Below, piece by piece: positions 34,871 to 45,930 of a stretch of DNA of 64,000 nucleotides. The stretch is from Xestospongia bergquistia (taxonomy: Eukaryota > Porifera > Demospongiae > Haplosclerida > Petrosiidae). Position 1 is the first letter of the stretch. Every line of letters starts with the position of its first letter. The notes under the pieces were generated by a model. The model did no database searches and was not told the origin of the DNA. It saw nothing but the letters and a program-made list of their open reading frames with translations. Made by a program: the position numbers and the translations under genes. The stretch is from assembly GCA_963965975.1 (NCBI GenBank), contig OZ014415.1:2113001-2177000 (forward strand), given 5' to 3'.

Positions 34871-36766
34871 CTACATCTCCCCTTCTGTTTTGTCTCTGTA
34901 TAATGATAGATAGTCAACATGATGTCATTATGACTAGTTTGATGAATTACCCTGATTTTAAATTTTTATTCTTTGACTTTCTTTTAACCAAAACTACAAT
35001 AACCAGTATTGTTACAATAATAATAATAATAATAATAATTGCTATTGTCACTGGTAATCCAATTTTTAAACCAATACTAGAACTTTCAAATTGAGATCCC
35101 AAGCTAGAGTCAGATCCTGTATAAAATAGTTCAATAAATTTTTTAATAATCTAAGTTTGTTAGGATTAGAATTTCTTTAATGGTTTGATATAACATTGTT
35201 TTATATCACATACTTAGAAACATAAATCTGGTATATGAAAATTTATTATTACTATACTTTGACTATAAAAAACTAAAACATATTTGAATGTAATATTTTT
35301 TAATTATAGTCAAATTAGTGTATTCACAGATAACCTTTCAATCACTTACCATTTCTATTAGATCAAGATCTAAACTCTGAGCCAGGACCTGAACATAATC
35401 CTGAGCTAGACCCAAATCCCGTATAAAACAGTGCATACACATTCAATAAGGAATTATATATTATGCCAAATAGTGTTCATTTTACAATTTCAATGATATT
35501 TAAATTATAATAAGTAGACATTATAAGACAAGGAATGCATACTAATATCATTGAATAGTGAACAACTAACAACTAATACTGTATTTATAACAAAAAAGTA
35601 TAATTTATATAGACACTATGTAAAATATTAAAAAAACTTTATAAATTATGTAAAATAGATTTAAATGAGCGAGGAATGGATTAATGAATAAAATATATTG
35701 GTTAGCATAGAAATAACTGTGAATAGTGATTTGCATGAGCTTTTGATTTTGTCTTACCAAGTGTATCATTTGGAGTAGGCATTGCAAAGGAAGAAGCTAC
35801 AGGATGAGAACTAATATTAGCTATATCATAGATAGTGTTTATTGATTGTATGCATCTGTAAACATCTTTAAGAACATTTATACTAAACCCTAAACCAGGA
35901 TCAGATCCTGTATAAAAAAGTGAATATAATAAGATACTACATTATACTCACAGAAAAAACATTTGGATTTGTGACTTATATATCCTTACTATTATTATTT
36001 AGATTATAAACCACATTTGACCACACAGATGATGGATAGTTGAGACAGTCAATGTCCGTAACTTTTGATGTTCTAGAAAATGGATGGTTTTCAAAATAGT
36101 CAGGTCCAGCACTATAACCAATTGTTGTGTTATGTCTCCATTGCAATAGATCACATTTATAGGTAAATATAGAATATGAAGTTGATCCTTGAGATGCAAT
36201 CACAACCTGAAATGTGTTTGTCTATAAACAAAAAATAGTCATGTATGATTTATATAGTAAGCAATAAGTACTTGAGCACAATTTATGTTTCCATATGGAC
36301 AGACATTCATCCACTTTGCTACTAAAACCCAATCTAACTCCAGCTCAACATTTTGGCTCAATTCCAAAAATGTTTCCACTACATCAATAATATTAGGGTT
36401 ATCTGTTGGAGTGATAATTCCATATTCAACAATCCCTGTATTTGTCAAGATGATATCATCCCAAAATGGAGCTATCACTACTACTGATGTAAGTGGAAAT
36501 GATCTCGGCAAAAGGGTGAAAAATGAGATGCCAAAAATGAGTAGACCATTTGAGTGTATCTGTATTATCAAGTAAACAATAAGATTTTAGTAAAAGTAAT
36601 AATAGTGACTAAAGTCTCACATATGAAGTGCGGAAAATTTGTCTTCCAAAATAAAAACATGAAGGCAGTCTTACAAATCTAGTCCCATCGTCAACATTAC
36701 TAAACACATTTCTGTTTGGACCAAGATCAAGAAAATCTAAATCAGTGGGAGACCCAGATACAGAAC
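34871..36766 (-). CDS. NIDO receptor N6, tail-less, most divergent NIDO
   Basis: Exons: NIDO 36621-36766 (12 bp longer than the others, extra GSPT), 36272-36559 (NGLLIFGISFFTLLPRSF), 35990-36221; linker 35758-35796; TM 34951-35116; last exon 34871-34895, reading GDKTEGEM then stop. The first linker (about 35877-35908) has lost its donor. All exons are open and sum to 896 bp; adding an 85-bp signal exon gives 981 bp, a multiple of three. The nearest signal exon (38268-38355) has lost its ATG, so the open one at 40573-40657 would be needed (intron 3.8 kb). The tail end is the same chimeric junction as in N5, so both come from one recombinant ancestor. Confidence 0.52.
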
Positions 36767-37269
36767 CTAATATGAATGAAATATTACATTATACATATTT
36801 AAACTAAATGAAAAAATAATTTAATAATTAAATAGTTAATGAAATAATAATTATTTAATAATTATTGTCAGACCTCCTGACAAATTTAGTAAATAGCTAC
36901 TTTCTTTTTTTTAAATCAAAAGGAAGAAATTTATCTGCAACTGTGTTGAACCCTTTATAATGTCCACCATTTTATCTAATGTGGGTGTGTGGCCTATCAA
37001 TGACCCCATTTATTCTTCATTTGCAATGTTTGGAGGTAAGGCTTGACGTGTTGCTGAAATTACTATGACTGTGTATCTTTACTATATACAATTTTTAAGT
37101 ATGAAAATTCGTTTCAAGAGGTAACTACATTATTTATCTACCCCATGTTGTATGTAAGTTAAATAATATAGTGGCATTATGAACTTATTTTAATACTATT
37201 AACAACTACACAAATGCTTTTTTCATTGAAATATCATTCTGTAATTGTTTGATCCACTTTAATATCTGC
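36767..37269. repeat. Intron or upstream repeat of N6
   Basis: Divergent copy of the repeats next to every NIDO unit (GTGGGTGTGTGGCCTAT near 36980, TTGCTGAAATTACT near 37050, AAGAGGTAACTACATTATTTA near 37118). No coding exon seen. Confidence 0.5.
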
Positions 37270-37277
37270 CAAATTAT

Positions 37278-37890
37278 AGTGTTGTTTTAGTAAACTAAAA
37301 CTAAAAATAGAATGTATTTTAGTAGACCCAAAATCTTTTAGTGAACTAAACTAAAACTAAACGTTATTCATGACCAACTAAAATTAAACTAAAACTAAAA
37401 TGTTTACCTGCCAAAACTAAAAGAATACTAAAATTAAAATACCAATATTATGTTATTTTACTATTAGCAGTAATGCATGCATTTTTCAGCTGCAAGTGCA
37501 AACTAGAATGACTGATTACTGATAAGTTCAATTAACTTGTAATTGCATCATCTCTCCATTTATCCATGGCATGTGGCTACTGCTGGAACTGGAAGACCCA
37601 AGGAAAGTTGTATTTGGAACTACTTAGAGGAAGAGAACAAAAGTGTTTGCCTGAGAGGAATGTAGTAGGATACTTAATGGAAAATTTCCAACCAATCTGA
37701 AAGGGCACTTGAAGAAAGAACACCCATTGAAATATGTAGAGCTAGAAGAAAGTGAAAGGTTCGGAAGCAGAAAAAAACAGAAAAGAAGTCTAAGCAGAAA
37801 GTGGACAGTAACGCAAAACAGCTACAGATAGCAGAGGCTTTTCAAGGAGTTAGTAAGTACGATCATGTATGTGGGATAATTTGCCAGTGG
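37278..37890 (+). mobile_element. hAT-like transposon relic with BED zinc-finger remnant
   Basis: Flanked by the 8-bp direct repeat CAAATTAT (37270-37277 and 37891-37898). Eight-bp target duplications are typical of hAT elements. Homologous loci have the uninterrupted site CCCAAATTATCCCACATG. Inside, the plus strand encodes IWNYLEEENKSVC and, after a frameshift, KFPTNLKGHLKKEHP (about 37608-37740). These give the W, C and H...H residues of a BED finger. The left 170 bp are rich in ACTAAAACTAAAA. The right edge is a 14-bp palindrome overlapping the flank (GGGATAATTTGCCA, 37873-37886, and its inverse), so that end has been rearranged. No transposase core. Confidence 0.65.
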
Positions 37891-38267
37891 CAAATTATCC
37901 CACATGTTGATGTACATTTTATAAGAGATCATTGCTAAGTATGAGAATTTCTTTTAAGAGGAGACTTCATTATTTAGCTACCACATGCTATAAGTTAAAT
38001 GTTGTAGTGACATTGTACCTTCACTTAATATCATGTCTAATATTTAGTGTTGTTTTAGTTAACTATAACTAAAATTAAAACCCCTTTAGTTGAGCTAATT
38101 AATTAAATAGGAAAACTATAATAACATTATTTTGTATGAATAAATGTTTGCATGGAAAATTTTTTGTATGAATGATGATTCATCAAAACTTTAACTTGTT
38201 TCTACATTTTTTGTATTAACATTCCTTCATTATTTTATTTAAATCAAGCTTAATAAAATCAACTTAC

Positions 38268-38355
38268 AGATAATGTTTTTTAAAACTATATGAAACAAAA
38301 AGAGAGATAGCACCACTATCCCTAAAAGACTTGATCCTGAGTAGCTGGAATCTAT
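38268..38355 (-). pseudogene. Signal-peptide exon without ATG
   Basis: Frame DSSYSGSSLLGIVVLSLFL is open to the GTAAGT donor, but the start is ATA. Closest signal exon to N6. Confidence 0.5.
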
Positions 38356-38516
38356 CTAATCTAGAGGTACTTTTAAATGCATGGGGGTGTTATTCCCTGC
38401 AATCTAACAGATTAGTCTGGCATTGCCGCCCCTTTACTTGGAGGGGAAGGATCTGGGGACAAGCAGTCAAGACTCGTATAGCAGTATTTGGATAGAGCAT
38501 TCTTAGACCAACAATG

Positions 38517-38974
38517 CACTTAAAATAATATTTTGTCATTTCAACTGTTGTCTTTGTTATCAGAATTTCATCAATACGATGTAAGCCCAATATTGACTTA
38601 CCACAAAGCCAAAACTGACTTAACTCAGTACGTATAAAGCCAACTAGAAGCCAAAAAGTAGTTCATGTAGCTTATGTGCTTATGTTTAGTAATTGAAACT
38701 ATGAGGGAGAGGCAGGTACTATTTCAATTGAAATAACTGGGTTAGATTCAGTTGAAATAGTATCTGCTTATAGCTTCAATTGAAGCCATAATTCAATTAC
38801 TAGAGCAAAGTGAGTGTATACAAGCAATGTGGGTGTAGATTCAACTATTTGGCTTTATGCATACTGAGTTACACTAGTATTGGTGTTGTAGCAACTTAGA
38901 AATGGGTTTACATCATATTGATGAAACTGGTAACAAAGACATCAGTTAAAATGACAAAATGCTTTTTTCAGTGT
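38517..38974. mobile_element. Nested palindrome, MITE-like
   Basis: Left arm 38517-38588 pairs with right arm 38902-38974 (both begin CACT.AAAA and carry ATTTTGTCATTT.AACTG and TTTCATCAATA.GATGTAA). Inner arms also pair: CAGGTACTATTTCAATTGAAAT near 38715 with TTGAAATAGTATC near 38760, and TAATTGAA with TTCAATTA. The whole ~460 bp can fold on itself. No coding frame. Single copy in the window. Confidence 0.6.
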
Positions 38975-39145
38975 GGGTAATGAAGTCCTTGAAGCTGCTC
39001 AAACTCTGCTCGAAAGCAGAATGTGACAGGAGGTAGCACTAATTAGTAAAAGATGATCAGCACTTCTATTTGAAAGATCATCACCACAACCAGTGCATAT
39101 CACAACAGCCGTTTTGCATTTTTCACTCTGTTAACACAATCTCAG
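38975..39145. repeat. Shared intergenic block in inverted orientation
   Basis: This is the reverse complement of the block that elsewhere reads GATATGCACTGGTTGTGG ... GAGCAGCTTCAAGGAC ... TTACCCA (for example 27540-27680). It is the only inverted copy and abuts the palindrome, so the palindrome and this block probably flipped or inserted together. Confidence 0.6.
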
Positions 39146-39866
39146 ACTCATTTTGAATAGGTATTAATAAAAAGGATTAGCTTGTAAGTTCACGAGGCGC
39201 CTGCAAGAATTTGCAGGTTATATGAGTCCTATATGCTCTTGTCCAGAGAACCTTCTTTCTAAGCGAAAGGCCAGCAACACTAGACTATTTATAGATCAAT
39301 AAAATGTTCTTGTAATACATTGCCTTTTTACATAGAATTACTACTTTTTGGGTAAGAATATGCTATTATTTTAAAAACATAGTAAGGAAGAAAACATGAA
39401 AATATACACATTGTTTATTCAAATACAAAAAGTTATAGGATGAGATAAGACAAACATGATCAATTCAGTGAGAGGGCACCTGCCCTCTGACATTGCAAAA
39501 ATTGTCCACCCATATGCAGGACAATGGAGGGAGGATCACGTTACAGATGATCAAAAGAGGTATTGTACATCTTAGCCATCCCGTTACAATTGAGTAGGAC
39601 TTTTTTTGTTTCTGGGATACATGTCAACAAGCCACTTGTAAAATATAGCTGTCATGAGTAAAGTTATTATAAAGAGCATCAAAGCTACATTGTAGCTTTG
39701 ATTGATTGCTTTTAATCAATATTATCTACATGAATAGTTAATTCCATAGTACATTTACTGAATTAGTAATGAAAATTGTATGTGATGTTTACTCTATTGC
39801 AACAAATAATTTACTATGTGCTTGTAACTTGTATATATCCATATATGGTTAAATCAATTTTAACAG

Positions 39867-39900
<34 letters not shown>

Positions 39901-40572
39901 ATGGATGGATGGATGCTGTATTGTTTTTTACAGGTTTAGTTGATTGACAAACATCTCTTAGTAATAATAGTAGAAACACAATTACTAATTAGTAAAAAAC
40001 CCTAATATTATTGTTATAGTGGAAACATTTTTGGAATTAAATCACAATGTTAATTAGCAGTAGAAACACAATAGAATAAACAAGTCAGATATATAAGTTA
40101 GACACACAAGGACAATATGACTATGAATAATAATCATGCATGAATGATAAGTGTCATACCACTATATCTCTGCTTTTAGGAGATAGGGCAAGTCAAACTT
40201 CATGGTAACAATATTGGACATAGTATTAAGTGAAGCTCATAGTGCCACTAAACTATTTAACTTACAACATGTGGTAACTAAATAGTTACCTCTTAAAAGG
40301 AATTCCACTACTTAGCAATGGTCTCTAATAAATCTATTAAAGTTGCACAGTCAAAATAATTTCAGTAACACATCAAGTCAAATGTCACAAAGTTAGTGCA
40401 CTAGTACAATCCATGAATTGCTTATACATGGAACTGATAACAATTACATGGCTATATTTACTGATGTAGAGATTTTTGCATGGATGATGATTCATCCAAA
40501 CCTTGTTTCTACAGTTTTGCATTGTCATTCCTTCATTATTTATTTAAATCAAGTTTAATAAAATTAACTTAC
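39146..40572. repeat. Intergenic repeat blocks upstream of N6
   Basis: CTGCAAGAATTTGCAG block (39175-39300), hairpin module (about 39650-39730), (TA)n(TGGA)n microsatellite (39866-39914), inverted repeat copy (about 40215-40370). No coding exon. Confidence 0.55.
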
Positions 40573-40657
40573 AGGATAATGGTATAAAAACTACATGAAA
40601 CAAAAAGAGAGATAGCACTATCTGTGAAAGACTTGATCCAGAATGGCTGAACTCCAT
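40573..40657 (-). CDS. Signal-peptide exon (open), candidate first exon of N6
   Basis: 85 bp, ATG to GTAAGT donor, phase 1. Starts MEFSHSGSSLSQ, core IVLSLFLFHVVFIPLS. The reading frame is open further upstream (FLIITLLMTAI...), but the family comparison points to this ATG. Confidence 0.5.
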
Positions 40658-40969
40658 TGATCTTGATGTACCGTCACATGTGTGGGGTATTATTCCCTGT
40701 AATATAGAAAATGTTCCATTAATAGCTGTCATGAGTAAAGTTATGATAAGGAACAACTAAGCTACTCTGTAGCTTGGATTGATTGCTTAAATCTATATAT
40801 ACAGTGACAAATTCCATGTACCATATGAAGGTTACTAATATAGAAATCATGATTTTTTATTTGTATATTATATAAATGCATCATTGCTAAAAATAATTGG
40901 TTATTTTAACCAATTTATGTACATTTTGCTTGCATACATCCTTACAAAATACATTTAAATGTGACAACA

Positions 40970-41120
40970 ATTCCATATTTAGCAATCCCTGTAGAAACCA
41001 GTTCAATATCATTTCTAACAAAATGGAGTTGTCACTACTAATGATGACAGTGGAAATTCATATGATGTAGAAATACTGTATGAAAATGAGGTGTAAAAAC
41101 TGAGTAGAGCATTTGAGCTG
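40970..41120 (-). pseudogene. Decayed NIDO exon relic
   Basis: The best preserved of the four relics: TTCCATATTTAGCAATCCCTGTA is identical to intact NIDO exons. It is followed by ACAAAATGGAGTTGTCACTACT, GATGACAGTGGAAAT and CTGAGTAGAGCATTTGAGCT. Frames are closed. Confidence 0.7.
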
Positions 41121-41439
41121 ATCCAAAACTTGTTAGAAACAATACCAAAACCTACTGGATATTGAATTCATATCTAATGTTTAGTTTGTATGTGTCATAA
41201 TCAAGTTTCATTAAAAATGATTTTCTACCAAAAAGTGAAGAATTTAGACATAATACCAACACTTTTAAAAGGAAACTGTTTATTCCTATAACTACCCCAA
41301 ATTTGTTGGAAACAATGCCAAAACCTACTGGATATTGAATTCATCTTTAACGTTTACTTTGCATGCATTGTCTGTAAGTTTTTTGACATGTAAAATCTCC
41401 AAATCCATGAAACCATATAATCCATACAAAAAGAGTCAG

Positions 41440-41635
41440 CAGGTGTGTTACCATAGCAACTACTACCGTGGAAACTGACTTAAACCGTAACCTTAATAAT
41501 ATTACCATTGCAAGTGCATATATATCACCATAGTTACTACTGATATATCAGTGAATACAAACCAAGCTTATGCCACAACAAGTTTTGGAGAGGATCAGCA
41601 ACCAGACACTTTGCACACATAATTTGAAATTTTGT
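41440..41635 (+). pseudogene. X-box-like site and plus-strand tail relic
   Basis: GTTACCATAGCAAC lies at 41447-41460. From about 41536 the plus strand reads VTTDISVNTNQAYATTSFG then EDQQPDT, the end of the plus-strand tail seen at 7.3 and 18.6 kb. The upstream exons of that relic are deleted here. Confidence 0.5.
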
Positions 41636-41639
41636 AGCT

Positions 41640-42738
41640 GGAAGTAATTTCATTAAATATTTGATTTTTTATTTTTCAAAAGACTTCATTCACTAACTTT
41701 CATTAGTATCATTGTTATTAGTCATTTTAAATAGATTGCTTTATGTTTTTTTAATATTTGTACATATTTCTACTAGCCTATTGTTACCTTATATAGCATA
41801 TATATCTGTGTATTAAGTTAAAATTTAGAATTGATGAATACAACATGTTAAAAAGAGTAATGTAGCAATTCTGTCTTTGATTATACAAGAAATAATTTCC
41901 ACTGTACTATATATAGCTATTATTAATCAGAGCTACAATGCATTTATAGTACAGTAATTATATATAATATCTATATACTGATTTATAAGAATATGTGATA
42001 GTATGGTAATCTATAAACTGTTCCATTCATTAGTAATGGGAGTGTACTCTTTACTAAAATTACCTCACATGTACCAGTTTATCATCAATCATCTATTTAT
42101 TTATTAATCCATCCATCTTTCCTCCATCCATTAATCTATCTGTTTTTATATATCCTTCTATCCCATCCATCCATTTAGACATTAATGGATGGTAAATTGA
42201 AAATGATTGATGAATGAAGAGAAAATGAATAGACAGATTAATGAATTAATTGATAAATGGATTATACAAGTAACAATAGTAAATTCAATTTGAGGTTTGT
42301 AAATATGGGACTGTGTCTTTTTGTGTCAGAATAGGTTAGTATTACACTGTGGCTAACAGATGAAGGGAAATCATTTTCAATATATTATAACAATGGAATA
42401 TATTTCAATGTTCTTGAAAATATCAATGCAAACAAAATAAACTTTTATGATAGATGCTCAATCTTATTGATGTATTAAATTTAGTCAGACTGTCCAATTC
42501 ACTTTAACATTTAAAATAACAAAAGAACAAAGAATAATTATACTAACACTATTGTTAAACATTGTAGTATGAAACTATTTAGTAAGTTTGAGGAGTAAAT
42601 ATGCTGCAGACAAAATGCAACAAAGGAAATCTTTTAAAAAATTAAAAACAAATTCCTCAAATATAAACTAAAAATAACTAAATTTTAATATCTAAAACAA
42701 CAACATTACCATAAAAGTTTTTGAAAAATAAAGAATTA
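41640..42738. other. Convergent 3' intergenic segment (copy 3 of 3) with hairpin
   Basis: Homologous to 7.40-8.48 and 18.69-19.79 kb. The hairpin is at about 42095-42265 with CCATCCAT/ATGGATGG kept. No gene seen. Confidence 0.6.
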
Positions 42739-45700
42739 TCAAAAAATATCACTATCATCATCACTATTGACACATGTCTGAGAAGAATCTGGTTGTTGAG
42801 CACATGGAGTAACATAAGCAGGGTTGATATTCAATGTTATATAAGTAATAAGTTCTGATAGATCATAGATTTCTGTAATATCATATTCTTCAAATTCTAT
42901 CGGTTAAGTAACAACTGGCATTTCGTATTCTTGAGATTCGGTCAGTTCAGGAATACTCTCATACAATGGTTCCTCAACTCTATGTTAGTATATAACAGAC
43001 TGTGGTAATACTCTATGTGTCATGTTGCCAACTTACACTCTTGTAGATATATTTCTTATATTATAACTTGGGCTAATAGTCATTGTAATATCATCTCTTT
43101 TGTCTCTGTATAATGGTAGATAGTAAAGATGATATCATAATGACTAGTTTGATGAATTACCCTGATTTTAAATTTTCTTTCTTTGACTTCCTTTTAATCA
43201 AAACTACAAGAACAACTACAATAACCAGTACTGCTACAATAATAATAATAATAAATATAATTGCTGTTGTCACTGGTAGTCCAAATTTTAAACCACTATT
43301 AGGACTTTCAAATCGAGATCCCAAGCCAGATCCAGATCCTGTATGAAATAGTTCAATAAATTTTTTTAATGATCTAAGTTTATGATGTTTGTTAGGATTA
43401 GAATTTCTTTAGTGGTTTGATATAATATTATTTTATATCACATTTTTAGAAATATAAATTTGGTACATTAAAATTTATTATTACTATACTTTGACTATAA
43501 AAAAACTAAAACATATTTGAATGTAATATTTTTAATTATAGTAAGATTAGTGTACTCACTGATAACCTTTCAATCACTTACCATTTCTATTAGATTGAGA
43601 TCTAAACTCTGAGCCAGGACCTGAACATAATCCTGAGCTAGATCCAGATCCCGTATAAACAGTGCATACACATTCAATAAGGAATTATATATTAGATATA
43701 TATAAGTAGATATTATAAGACAAGGAATGCATACTAATATCATTGAATAGTGGTCAACTAACAACTAATAATGTATTTAAAACAAAGAAAGTATAATTTA
43801 TATAGACACTATATAAAATATTAGAAAAACATTAAAAATTATATGTAAAAAAGATTTAAATGAAGGAGGAAAGGGTTAATGAATAAAATAGATTTGTTAG
43901 CACAGAAATAACTGTGAATAATGATTTGCATGAGCTTTTGATTTTGTCTTACCAAGTGTATTAGTTGGAGTAGGTATTGCAAAGGAAGAAGCTACAGGAT
44001 GAGAACTAATATCAGCTATATCATAGATATAGTTTATTAATAATATATCTGTAAACATCTTTAATAACTTACCATCTATACTAAACCCTAAACCAGGATC
44101 AGACCCTATATAAAAAAAGTGGATATATTAAGTTACAATATTATACACACAGAAAAAACATTTAGATTTGTGGCTTATATATGTTTACCATTATTATCTA
44201 GATTATAAAACCACATTTGACCACACAGATGATGGATAGTTGAGACAGTCAATGTCCGTAACTTTTGATGTTCTAGAATATGGATGTTTTTCAAAATAGT
44301 CAGGTCCATCACTATAACCAATTGTTGTATTGTGACTAGCCCCATTGCAATAGATTACATTTATAGGTAAATATAGAATAGGAAGTTGATCCTTGAGATG
44401 CAATCACAACCTGAAATGTGTTTGTCTGTAAACAAAGAATAGTTATGTATAATTTATATAGTAAGCAATAAGTACTTGAACACAATCGATGTTTCCAAAT
44501 GGACAGACATTCATCCACTTTGCTACTAACACCCAATCTAACTTTAACACAACATTTTGATTTAATTCCAAAAATTTATCCACTTCATCGATAATATTAG
44601 GGTTATTTGTTGGAGTAACTATTCCATATTTAGCAATCCCTGTATAAGATAGATGAATATCATCCCAAAATGGAGCTATCACTACTGCTGATGACAGTGG
44701 AAATGATCTAGCTTCATGACTGCTAAATGATGTGCCAAAGCTGAGTAGACCATTTGAGCTTATCTCTATTATCAAGTAAACATTAATATTTACTGAAAGT
44801 AATAGTGACTAAGTCTCACATATGAAGTATTGAAATTTTGTTTTCCAAAATGAAAACATGAAGGTAGTCTGATAAGTCTAGTTTCATCATCATCAGCATT
44901 ATTAAACTCATTCTCCTGTGTCCCAAGATCAAGAAAAACCAAATCAGATAAAGAACCTAACAAGAATGAAATATTAAACTAAATGAATAATTATTTAATA
45001 ACTAAAAAGTTAATATAATAATAACTATTGATTAAATACAGACCTCCTGACAAAAATTTGTAAATAGCTAATTTCTTATTTTTAAACGATAGCGAGAACT
45101 CTTTCTGCAACTGTGATAAATCCTTCATAATTATTATAACGTCGTCATTTCATCCAATGTGAGTGTGTGGCCTATTAATGACTTATTCTATTCTTCATTT
45201 ACAATGTTTGGAGGTAAGACTTGATGTGTTGCTGAAGTTCGCATGACTATGTAGCTTTAATAGTTTTACTAGAGACATTTTTAAGTATGAGAATTCCTTT
45301 CAAGAGGTATTTAATTACCACATGTTGTAAGTTAAATGATATAGTGGCTTATTTTATTATACTATTAACAACAACATAATTGTTTTTTCAACAAAAATTC
45401 AGTAACTGTTTGATCCATTTTAATATTTCCCAAATTATCCCACATGTATCTGTACACTTTACTAGAGATTTGTGCTATGTATGATAATTCATTTCAGTAC
45501 ACTTTACTAGAGATTTGTGCTATGTATGATAATTCATTTCAATAGGTAACTACATTATTTAGCTACCACATGCTATAAGTTAAATAGTGTAGTGACACTG
45601 TACCTTCGCTTAATATCATGTCTAATATTTAGTGTTGTTTTAGTTAATTATAACTAAAATTAAAACCCCTTTAGTTTAGCTAATTAAGTATTAAAAACTA

Positions 45701-45930
45701 TAATAACATTATTTGTATAAATGTTTGCATGGAAAATTTTTTGTATGAATGATGATTCATCAATACCTTAACTTGTTTCTACATTTTTTTGTATTAACAT
45801 TCCTTCATTATTTTATTTAAATCAAGCTTAATAAAATCAACTTACAGGATAGTGGCTTAAAAAATATATGAAACAAGAAGAGAGATAGCACTATCTGTAA
45901 ATGACTTGAACCCGAGAAGCTGGAATCCAT
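42739..45930 (-). pseudogene. NIDO receptor N7: two 1-bp insertions and an early tail stop
   Basis: Exons: signal peptide 45846-45930 (MDSSFSGSSHLQIVLSLF...); NIDO 44820-44956, 44476-44763, 44189-44425; linkers 44073-44105 and 43953-43991; TM 43161-43338; one 69-bp exon 43037-43105; tail from 42979. The third NIDO exon has one extra base in a C run (about 44340) and one in an A run (about 44208), so its length is off by two. The tail keeps one YEMP repeat and then meets TAA at 42904-42906; the old coding sequence continues recognisably to 42739. The two other 69-bp exons are deleted. If the insertions are sequencing errors the gene would still end early. Confidence 0.65.
43582..43650 (-). other. 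Linker-like exon e4 without a 3' splice AG (family feature)
   Basis: Frame GSGSSSGLCSGPGSEFRSQS (then NRN) ends at a good GTAAGT donor in phase 1, but the acceptor position reads TATACGG where its relatives read TATACAG. The same change is present in all six copies (about 9586-9655, 12482-12550, 21012-21080, 28623-28690, 35350-35418, 43582-43650). The copy near 35365 has a stop, and the copy near 9586 has lost its donor. I treat it as a skipped ex-exon; skipping leaves the frame intact because its neighbours are phase 1. Confidence 0.55.

Noticed and set aside
36285..36575. 96-codon plus-strand open frame
   Set aside because: Antisense shadow of the second N6 NIDO exon.
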